NCBI GenBank assembly: GCA_003116975.1
Contig: BGKB01000043.1
Span: forward strand, 310,001-374,000
Length of the DNA stretch: 64,000 bases
Direction: 5' to 3'
Source of the DNA: Aurantiochytrium sp. KH105
Taxonomy: Eukaryota; Sar; Bigyra; Thraustochytrida; Thraustochytriidae
Made by a program: the position numbers and the translations under genes. Below, piece by piece: positions 20,465-28,894 of this stretch; within the stretch, counting starts at the first letter, position 1; every line of letters begins with the position of its first letter. The notes beneath the pieces are model-generated. The model saw only the letters and a list, made by a program, of their open reading frames with translations, was not told the origin of the DNA and searched no databases.

Positions 20465-20569
20465 CTCGAGATAGCTCAGTTGGTAGAGCGTTGGATTGTA
20501 GCGTTTAGCTAGAAGCGATTCTGGCTGTCTGATTTCCACTGGTCTTCGGTTCGACTCCGGATCTCGAGA
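20465..20569 (+). tRNA. tRNA-Tyr (GTA) with intron, copy 1
   Basis: The acceptor stem is CTCGAGA/TCTCGAG with C1-G72 and A73, the eukaryotic tyrosine identity elements. The D arm is GCTCAGTTGGTAGAGC, the anticodon loop has GTA followed by G37, and the T arm contains GGTTCGACTCC. An intron of about 32 nt sits after position 37; it contains an AGCTAGAA/TTCTGGCT hairpin. A T-rich pol III terminator follows from about 20573. Confidence 0.9.
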
Positions 20570-21673
20570 GCTTCTTTTTTTCTTTTTTTTCTTTTTTTTT
20601 TTTCCCTTGCCACTGATGCCAAAGTCTTTGCGCGCCTGCACGATAACAAGAGAATGAACTAACAGTAACGAACCCGAGATGGTAAATCTCAGGATAGACT
20701 CGGGGTAGACTCGAGCTGCCATATCCACGGATTTATCACGTATTGTCTGCGAGAGCCAAAACAAGTGTATCTGTAGCGGCGCTGAGCATTGATAAGAGCG
20801 ATCTCAACGGGGTTGGAGAGTCGAAACAAAGTCACTCGCACAATAAATACCGTGCGCCCAATCCTCTTGCTTCGCGTCGTGCATGGATTTCCTTTCATCG
20901 GTTCGCACTGTTCTCCTTCCTTCTCGTACCCGTACAGGAAGTCGCCCTCGTCGTGTTCTCATTAGCAGCAGCGTCCAGCGCCGTATGCAAGACAACGTTT
21001 TCGCTCGCATGTTGTGGCCTTTGGAGCATCTACTGACTCTATCGCTAAAGACGAACGTCCGTTGTCATTGGCAGTACTCGAGAGCATATTTGATGAAGTG
21101 GCCTGCCATTTTGTTGTTGCTGATGCTGGTGCTTCGTTTACGGTCTCCTGATTTTTGTGAAAGGGCTTTTGTTTTGCGAAAATCTTCTCACTCCGAGGAA
21201 TAAATTAGAGAAAAGGAGTAGGCCTATAGGCACATTATTCCTCTCTTGGATGAGAATTCATTCTGGGATTCATGAAAAAGAGATAGTCGTCAGGATGTCA
21301 GCACTTGCGTGTCACTCCTCATTATGCCATGTACTTAGTCGTCAGGATGTCAGCACTTGCGTGTCACTCCTCATTATGCCATGTACTTACATGTCACGTC
21401 GATTTGACTTCGAACCATGTAATGTGGAACATATTTTGGCGCCTGCAATCCTTATTCGTGCCCGAACATATGATACACGAAGGTTTATCTCTTTGTAGGC
21501 CTAGCTTCAAATAGCTCTCTGCGAGATGATCAAAATTTTCACCTGCACTTGCTGTGGTCGCTTCCGGCAATGCTGTTAGATTTCATCTGTCCGCCATCGC
21601 ATCTTCGGGAAGAGTACGCTGCAGCAAATGTAGCAGAAAAAAAAAAAGAAAAAAAAAAAAGGATTGACTACGA
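20570..21673. other. Spacer between tRNA-Tyr copies 1 and 2
   Basis: This 1.1-kb stretch starts with a T-rich run (pol III terminator) and contains the 52-nt duplication. It ends in an A-rich run that serves as the terminator of the minus-strand copy 2. Frames here are short and unconvincing. Confidence 0.5.
21284..21389. repeat. 52-nt tandem duplication
   Basis: Two essentially identical units starting TAGTCGTCAGGATGTCAGCA lie directly next to one another, implying a recent duplication. Confidence 0.9.
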
Positions 21674-21778
21674 TCTCGAGATCCGGAGTCGAACCGAAGA
21701 CCAGTGGAAATCAGACAGCCGAAATCTCTCTCGGCTCAACGCTACAATCCAACGCTCTACCAACTGAGCTATCTCGAG
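21674..21778 (-). tRNA. tRNA-Tyr (GTA) with intron, copy 2
   Basis: The mature part is the same as copy 1. The intron hairpin differs (AGCCGA paired with TCGGCT). The A-run at about 21639-21660 reads as a T-run terminator on the minus strand. Confidence 0.9.
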
Positions 21779-21864
21779 TTTGGGCTGAAAACTTGGAAAG
21801 CCTAAACTTGTACTAACTTGAGACGTGGAGTAGTGGAAAAGACAATAGAAAAAAAAAAAACAGC

Positions 21865-21969
21865 TCTCGAGATCCGGAGTCGAACCGAAGACCAGTGGAA
21901 ATCAGACAGCTAGAATAAATCCTAGCTAAACGCTACAATCCAACGCTCTACCAACTGAGCTATCTCGAG
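21865..21969 (-). tRNA. tRNA-Tyr (GTA) with intron, copy 3
   Basis: The mature part matches copies 1 and 2. The intron hairpin pairs AGCTAGGA with TTCTAGCT. The A-run at 21849-21860 forms the minus-strand terminator. Confidence 0.9.
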
Positions 21970-22058
21970 GTCGTGCGTCTCCGAATGGCAAGAGAGCAAC
22001 TGACTGAGCGATCGCACGGAGCGGGGGAAAAAAAAATGTACGAAGGGAAAAAAGAAAA

Positions 22059-22163
22059 TCTCGAGATCCGGAGTCGAACCGAAGACCAGTGGAAATCAGA
22101 CAACCAGAATCGCTTCTAGTTAAACGCTACAATCCAACGCTCTACCAACTGAGCTATCTCGAG
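22059..22163 (-). tRNA. tRNA-Tyr (GTA) with intron, copy 4
   Basis: The mature part matches the other copies. The intron hairpin pairs AACTAGAA with TTCTGGTT. An A-rich stretch at 22048-22058 would act as terminator on the minus strand. Confidence 0.9.
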
Positions 22164-22244
22164 CTTCTTGCCTCTGAGTCGCATCACGACACTTATATAA
22201 TATTCTTGGTGGGTGATTTAGTTTTGATGACAGACACTTTCAAA

Positions 22245-22500
22245 ATACAAGCAAAGGATCAGTATACCGTGGCAAATGGCCTTGATATCACGGTACAGGC
22301 AAAGAATCAGTGTACCGCGGTTAATGGTATTGATACCATGGTACATGCACATGACTAGTATACCGTGGCAAATGGCCTTGATATCAAGGTACGTCAAGGT
22401 ACAAGCAAAGAATCAAAATACATTGGCAAATGGCCTTGTTATTAATCAAGGTACAAGCAAGAATTAAGTACCGTGATCAATAGTCTTGATACTGTTCTAT
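22245..22500. repeat. Degenerate ~48-nt tandem repeat, about 5 copies
   Basis: Units begin with variants of CAAGCAAAGAATCAGTATAC and contain GGCAAATGGCCTTGATATCA. Several units can fold because TACCGTG at one end pairs with CACGGTA at the other. Confidence 0.75.
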
Positions 22501-22512
22501 TATCCCTTCCCT

Positions 22513-22533
22513 GGTGTGTGTGTGTGTGTGTGT
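22513..22533. repeat. (GT)n microsatellite
   Basis: A run of about ten GT dinucleotides lies in non-coding DNA downstream of SCO1. Confidence 0.85.
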
Positions 22534-22754
22534 CTTTGCGAAGTCAAAAATTCTCTTCAAAGCTTGCGCGAGTCTGACCTGACGTGCGTAACAGGGCTGG
22601 TAAATTAGTATTTGTAGTAATGTCTCAACATCAAGTGATCGTGAAGGGGCAGCAGGAGACCCTGGGGATACAAGTTGTTATCACCATCCAAGCAACCTGC
22701 CTTCCCTCGTTTCCTTCCTCCGTAATTTCTCTTTGCAAATCAAATTCATAATCG

Positions 22755-23549
22755 TTACTCTTCTTCCGGTGGCGCAAGGATCTGATTCTTGATACGCTCG
22801 ACAGCCTCATCAGCTTCGGTCAGCTGCGTGTAAAAGTCGAGGAACTTGCCATCAGGCCCAATGAGATAGCTAACGATGCTGTGGTCAACGAGGTAGTCGT
22901 CTTCATTCTCTTCGTCTTGGTCGGCAATAGAGTGGTACACGCGAAAGGCCTTGCAAGCACGCTGAACCTGGCCTGGCGTACCGGTGAGGCCGACCATGCG
23001 TGGGTGAAAGTCCTTGATGTAGTGTGCGACCTGATCGACGCCATCGCGCTTGGGATCAACGGAAATGAAGACAGGCACGACGCGAGGACCAATCTCTGGG
23101 TCTGCGTCGAGCTTTTCGACAATCTCTGTAATCTTGATGAGCTCTGCCGGGCAAATATCAGGGCAGTATGTAAAGCCAAAGTAAAGTAGGGCATGGGTGT
23201 GACCTCCTTCTTTGAGAGAGGCGTCCGTGACAGGCCGGCCCGTGTGGTCAACGAGCGTCCACGGCCCACCGAGAAGCGGTTTGCCAATGACGCGCTGGTT
23301 CTTGGCCTTTACACGCTCAATTTTTGCCTCCTTTTCCTTGACGTAGTACGCCACGAGGCCTGCGCCGACGGTGGCCATGAGCGCGAAGCTCGCCCACGAG
23401 ATCGGCCCGCGACCACGACCCATCCGATCGCTTTGTCCACTCTCACCTGGGCCCGCCGACGCGGCCAAGCGCCGAATCCCAAGCACTCGATGCGCGGGCA
23501 CAGGCGCGGACCGCAGGCCCGCGCGCGCAATCGCTCGCACGCCCAGCAT
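22755..23549 (-). CDS. SCO1: SCO1-type mitochondrial copper chaperone
   Basis: The 264-residue protein has an Arg/Ala-rich targeting peptide (about 1-35), one transmembrane segment (51-70) and a thioredoxin-like domain from about 90. The copper ligands of the family are all present: Cys129 and Cys133 in YCPDICP and His223 in LVDHS. SCO proteins deliver copper to the CuA site of cytochrome oxidase subunit 2 in the intermembrane space. VPVFISVDPKRD and the FHPRMVGLTG segment are typical. Only one paralogue is seen in this window. The 3' end faces the tRNA cluster. Confidence 0.95.
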   Translation of the reverse strand: MLGVRAIARAGLRSAPVPAHRVLGIRRLAASAGPGESGQSDRMGRGRGPISWASFALMATVGAGLVAYYVKEKEAKIERVKAKNQRVIGKPLLGGPWTLVDHTGRPVTDASLKEGGHTHALLYFGFTYCPDICPAELIKITEIVEKLDADPEIGPRVVPVFISVDPKRDGVDQVAHYIKDFHPRMVGLTGTPGQVQRACKAFRVYHSIADQDEENEDDYLVDHSIVSYLIGPDGKFLDFYTQLTEADEAVERIKNQILAPPEEE

Positions 23550-24326
23550 CTTCGATCGCTACTGCTTTCGATTCTCGGCACGCAGCCTCTATGGCTTTGT
23601 TCGGACGCTGCGCTGCCGGCCTTTTGCGCGACAGCTAAAGCTAAAGTCGAAGCAGAGCACACTCGAGAACAAGACAAAAGGGATCAGCGATGATCGCAGC
23701 TTGAAGACCCCATGATCCAGCCAGCACTACAAGCCAACCCAGGCAAAGTTGAAGCAGAGCATAAAAGCATACTTCCCAACATGGCGATCATCCATGCTTG
23801 CAAATTGAAGAAAGCCTACTCCTTTTCCAGCCAGCGGAGCAAACAGGCAGCGCAAGCAAGTTGGCAAGCAAGCAAGCAAGCAACAGAACCACCGAGCGAC
23901 AAAGCGGCGAGACTGGAGGCGGCAAGACATTTCGTCATGCTCAAGCGCAGTGACAAGAAAACCAGGAGCAACCAAGAAATTTTCTGCAAAGGCGATGATC
24001 ACTCTAAATCAGCATTCGCTAAGGTAAGATTAGCCATTCGCACACTAGATCTCGTCGTGATGGTATGCCACGGTGGGCCTGACCGTGGATAAGAGCATCT
24101 ACTGAAAAGGTGAGTCGAGTCGTTGCGCATCACGAAGCCTTGGACCCCAACTCGGCCATGAGAAACAAAGCAAAAAAGCCCAGGTCAAATCCGCAAGAAG
24201 AGACGCGTCAATCAACCCCCGCCCCCTTAAAAAGGCATGGCATTTAAGTAACCTCCTCTCCTTCCCTCCACGAAAATCGTGTCATCAAAAATAAGCCTCT
24301 TGCAATGTTCATCCCTGCAGAGCAAA

Positions 24327-24775
24327 TTGCTGAGTAATTTAGAAGCGCCGGATCAAAGAGCGCAAGCACTGAAGAGACCGTCTCTGCTTCACCGCTCACT
24401 CTTCTATCGATTCTTCAATAAATTTGAGGCTAAGTAGGTTGCTGAGTAATTTAGAAGCGCCGGATCAAAGAGCGCAAGCACAGAAGAGACCGTCTCTGCT
24501 TCACCGCTCACTCTTCTATCGATTCTTCAATAAATTTGAGGCTAAGTAGGTTGCTGAGTAATTTAGAAGCGCCGAATCAAAGAGCGGCAAGCACAGAAGA
24601 GACCTTCTCTGCATCACCACCCACTCTTCTATCGATTCTTCAAGTGGTTTGAGGCTAAGTAGGTTACTGAGCAATTTAGAAGCGTCGGATCAACGAGGCA
24701 CCAAGCACACAAGAGACTTACTCTGCATCGCCACTCACTCTCTATCGTTTCTTCAATCACCCTGCTTCTTTGCTA
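24327..24775. repeat. 112-113-nt tandem repeat, 4 copies
   Basis: Units start at 24327, 24439, 24551 and 24664 with TTGCTGAGTAATTTAGAAGC or close variants, and end with GAGGCTAAGTAGG. Copies 1 and 2 are nearly identical, copy 3 has several changes, and copy 4 is the most diverged. A GAAGAGACCGTCTCTGC segment in the middle is a near palindrome in copies 1 and 2 only. No open frame spans the copies. Confidence 0.9.
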
Positions 24776-26939
24776 TAGGATTCTCACAACGCCAGCTTTT
24801 CATTACAGTGAGAGCTGCTATATTGTAGCAACATGGACAGCTCGTTGTTGCAAATGGTGAGAGCGCTCTCACCCTTGCAATCATAGCTCAAGACACCCTT
24901 GCGTCCCTGCATTGTTGTTACATGACAGGGAGGCTTTCCCACAATTTTGCTTCGTGAAGCAAGACTTGTTTGATGGTGAGGGATCTCCAAGGATCTTCAA
25001 GAGATTGTTCGTCCTCGCGACAGTCAAAAACGCTGAGTTGATAGGTCCACAAACTGTCCAGCCCCAGGCCTCTACGTCCCACCTGCACGCGAATGATTCA
25101 AGCTCCGCCATGATTCATTGCGTTTCAAAACCTTGAAGTCAGCCAAGAGTCGCTCCGCAATTCACTCCATGCAAGCAAGATTGCGACAACGAGTTCTCGA
25201 ACGATAAAAAACCGCTCCACATTTGTACGCGCGCGAGAATCGCCACGCCTACTTCTTGCGCAATTGAGAATTGCTCTGACTCATCCGGAAGGCAAGTAGA
25301 ATGTTGATGATTGTCACTTAGATGATCAGCGCGCTCCATTTTCCCTCTTCTCTGCAAAACGATTCAAGTTGTTTGCCGACCTGAGAAATTGGACCGTAAA
25401 GCCGTCTACCTGTCAGTAAAGGCCAGCCTTTAGTCACAGTGAGAACGAGATCCACGATTTGCGCGCTGACAGTCTGCAGCTGGATTCGAACTCATCGTGC
25501 CGGTCGACTTTTTCCTCGACTCGCTCTGGCAGTCCATCAGTCAGTCGTCCAGCCAGTAAAATTAATCGCCAGTCATCCTCCTCCCCAGTCCAGACTGAAT
25601 TTCGCGCGTCCGGCGCGAGAACGACACGAATGCGCTCGGTGCATTAGAGCGTAAGCAGCGCGAGCCTTGTCGCCATACGTTTCCTTTTCGCCTTCCGCAC
25701 ACCAATTGCTCATTCTCGCCTGGACAGCTGAGCGCCTCCTGACCCAGAATGCCTCTCTGCCAGGCGGAGCGAGGCTAGGCCTCACACAGGACCTCCAAAC
25801 TCCACAGAGACGCTACTGCTAGTCAACTTGCGCCTTTCGGTTAATTTTGGTCACAATTCAGGCCTAGAAAGGTGGGACGAGAAGGCGTTGAAAGTCTCGT
25901 GGCAAATGGCTCCCTCTCAAAAGCTAGACTGCTTCCTCCACGACCTCACAGCTCAATGGAGCAGGCACGAAAGTCGCTGCAAAGCTGGCTGCATTGCGTG
26001 CGTACGCGTCCAGCAGTATATACCTGCCCTCTCGCGTCCCTGTGCTGTGTCTGCAGCTGCAGGCCGCAGCCGCTGCCGACCGTCTGTGCGTGCGAGCGTG
26101 CGTGCGCGATCGAGTCCACTTCCCAGGCCCGCTGCACGCCGTCGACACGGTGGACCCACCGTGCTTGTTCTTGCCCCCTCGACTCGTGCTAGCCTGGCGC
26201 TTGAAGCTCTTGCGAAGTCTGCGGATGGCGGTGCGATGGTCCCTCTTGTGGGGTCTCGTCCGTGCTCTTGCTAGCTAGCTGGCTGGCTGTTTGGTCGTCC
26301 AGTCGCCTCGCCGCTGCCGCTGCCGGCCTCGAAGAATAGATGGGATGAGCGAAGGTATGAATGGTTGAACGAGCGCGTGAGCCTGTTGTGCAGGACTGTG
26401 CCAGGAGCGCAACTTCTTCAACGCCCTCTCGCGGCCGTAAGAGCTCCTGTGCGTCGTGTGGTGGGTGCGCGCGCAGCGCCGGCGTCTGCGTCGCTCTCGT
26501 CTCCCCGCTTGGCTTGCACGCGTCGCTGTCGCTCTGGGCCGCACCGCGTTTGCAACGCATCTACCTCCCAACGGCAGCGAGTCTCAAGCGCGCGGTGACT
26601 GGCAGAGCGTCGATCACAGAGTTTCCGTTCCCGCAGACACGGGCACTGTGTGGTCGGCAAAATAAAAGTTGAAAGCTGGCTGCTTTGCTGTAGCTTGGCG
26701 TAAAATGCTGGATGCTTCAGCCACAGCGGAAGGCAAGCTGACTTTGCCGCAGAGAAGTGTACTTGTGGAGACTTGCGGGGTGTGGAGGGCCTGGCCTTGG
26801 CGAAACTTGCGAAGAAATGCGGCAGATTGTCGTGCGAAGCAGTCCAGCGCAGCGCAGAGCATTCCGTCCGCAGACCGGAAGCGATGCTGCGCGCGCGAGC
26901 TTGGCGGGAGCCTGGCGAGTTTGCTGGCGGGCAGTTTTT

Positions 26940-26974
<35 letters not shown>

Positions 26975-26975
26975 T
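26940..26975. repeat. (CTGG)n microsatellite
   Basis: A run of CTGG units lies in the gene-free region. Confidence 0.8.
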
Positions 26976-27207
26976 TTTGTTGAAACCCTGGCTGGACTCA
27001 TTCGCCCGCGGCCACTCTGACTGCTTTTTCTACAAGCGACGACAGTAAGCCGATACCACCACGACACGTGCATCCAACGGAAAAAAAAAATCATAATAAA
27101 AATGGCACCTCTGCCTGCTTTTTCTAGCCAGGATTTGAGCGTGAATTCGCGTCTTCTCGATCGCGTCCAGAGTCCAGTTCGTCGCTCGCTACACAGTCCA
27201 GTCTGGC

Positions 27208-27260
27208 CACCCTGCAGTGCAGTGCAGCGCAGTGCAGCGTAGCGCAGTGCAGCGCAGATA
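27208..27260. repeat. GCAGT/GCAGC pentanucleotide repeat
   Basis: About ten imperfect five-base units lie in the gene-free region. Confidence 0.75.
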
Positions 27261-27840
27261 AACCCTCCACTGTCCATGCGCCGGGTTGCGTCGGCCGTGG
27301 TCGAGTCGAGCTGACAATGAGTTGAGCTATGTTGAGCTGCGCCGAGCTGAGGGTGCCTTTTCCGTGCCTGCATTATCGCGCTGCACATCCACTCCATCCA
27401 TGTATCCACAAAGAATCCATCAAATAAACCATCCAAAACCGTCGCACTCCGCACCGCATGAACTCAAGTCTAATCCATCTCCGCAAGACCCCAAACGTCC
27501 ACCTGCCGCCGCGAGTCCTGGCTGGCGCCGCGCCGCGCCGCGGCTAAGGTTAATCTCTCTCCCCCTCTCTTGCCTCGCCGCCTTGGAACATGACCGCCTC
27601 CGCCACCGCTGCTGCTGTGGAGCTGCGGGGAGGACAGCTGTAGCGCTGTGGCGTGAGGGGGAGCAGGCGGCGAGGCAGGGCCTGTCTCTGGCGCGCAAGG
27701 GTCGCACGGCGCGAGGCAGGCAGCAAGTGTGAACGAAGCAGGCGAGCAAGCAAGCGAGCAAGCAAGCAAGCAAGCAAGCAAGTGCAACCAAGAACGCAAG
27801 CAGCGGCAAGCTGGCGCAAGCTAGCAGCCAGGCAGGCGAG

Positions 27841-27841
27841 G

Positions 27842-27874
<33 letters not shown>

Positions 27875-27875
27875 C
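27841..27875. repeat. (CTG)n microsatellite
   Basis: About ten CTG units lie in non-coding DNA; neighbouring GCAA units occur at 27750-27782. Confidence 0.85.
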
Positions 27876-28894
27876 AGAAAAGCAAAAGCGAAAAGACCAA
27901 GAAGATCGAGCGCCGGCCAGCCGGCCCTTACGAAGCCGCGGCGCGAAGCCCCAGACTCCGAACTGGAAGCACGGCAGGGCCCGCATACGCTCGACGTCAG
28001 CCAGACAGACAGACAGGCAGGCAGACAGGCAGGCGAGCGGGCGAGCGAGCGAGCGAGCAAGCGCGGCCTGCCGGCCGGCGAAAGTGGTGTTCAGGCGAGG
28101 CCGAAGGAGCCTCTTGCATCCGTGCTTGCTTGCTGCTTCCTTCCTTCCTCCCTTCCTTCCTCTGCTCTTGTTCCTCGGCGTGGCCTTGGAGATTTCAAAG
28201 CGCCAACCCACGGCGACCGCGGCCTCGCGCGCGCGAGGCCCGGCGAGTCCGAGCGACCGAGCGACCGAGCGCGGGGCGGCGCGGCGCGGCGCGGGCGCGG
28301 CGCGGGCGCGGGCGGAGGCGAGGGAGCGGGCGCCGCCGCGACAGGGGTCGACGCCGGGGTCTCGTGGCCGGCCGTGCGTGATCAGGCGCGTGTGCGGCGC
28401 GGAGTTTTGAAAAAAGGGTCGTTGTGCCGACCAAGCACGCAGCACGCCAAGCGAAGCGGCGTACGTGCGTGCGAGCGAGCGAGCGAGCGAGCGAGCCTGC
28501 CGACGTGCATCGTGCGTGCGCGGAGGCTGAGCAAGCCGGCCGCGCTCGCAGCGAGAAGAGGCAGACCCGCACCAAGGGAGGAGCGAACGCTGCGGCCGAC
28601 CGGGACCCGTGCGGGCCCCCGGGAGGACCTAGGGACCGACCGCCCCTCTCCTTTTCCCCCTTCCTGCGCCCTTCCTTCACCTTTCCTGCCCTACGAGCCG
28701 CGAGCCGCGGACGACGCGCGCGAGGACCCGGACGGAGGCCGGGGCGCCCCCGTCCGCGTTCTTCTCTGAAGTGAGCAGAAGGGAGGATTAGAAAGAGAGG
28801 ACGTCGAGCAAAGCATAGCACAGCAAAGCAAGCTGGCGGAAACAGGCGCGCTTCGCAAAGTTAGAGTAGTTAGTCACACAATCCAAGATCCACC

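Larger units (their letters stand above)
22164..22754. other. Intergenic region with degenerate repeats
   Basis: This lies between tRNA copy 4 and the SCO1 stop. It holds a degenerate ~48-nt repeat and a GT run at 22513-22533. No gene is seen. Confidence 0.5.
23550..28894. other. 5.3-kb divergent region without a convincing gene
   Basis: This is the longest gap in the window, between SCO1 and the ethylene-receptor-like kinase. It holds a 112-nt tandem repeat (24327-24775), a moderately complex middle (24780-26700) and a GC-rich, repeat-rich part toward the kinase (26700-28890) with CTGG, GCAGT, GCAA, GAGC and CTG runs. The longest frames, such as minus 27420-28445, translate to Ala/Arg/Ser/Leu low complexity with repeat-encoded stretches. 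Unrecognised RNA genes or a heavily spliced gene cannot be excluded. Confidence 0.5.

Noticed and set aside
24327-24775. 112-nt repeat considered as a 5S rRNA or snRNA array
   Set aside because: Unit length is near 5S (about 120), but no internal pol III box or known snRNA core such as the U6 ACAGAGA region is present.
25480-25510. GGATTCGAACTC, resembling a reversed tRNA T-loop
   Set aside because: The flanking bases do not form a T stem and no D arm or acceptor stem is found nearby.
27420-28445. 341-codon minus-strand frame
   Set aside because: It crosses CTG, GCAA, CAGA and GAGC repeats and translates to repeat-encoded Ser, Cys and Leu runs; it lies in the promoter side of the kinase gene.
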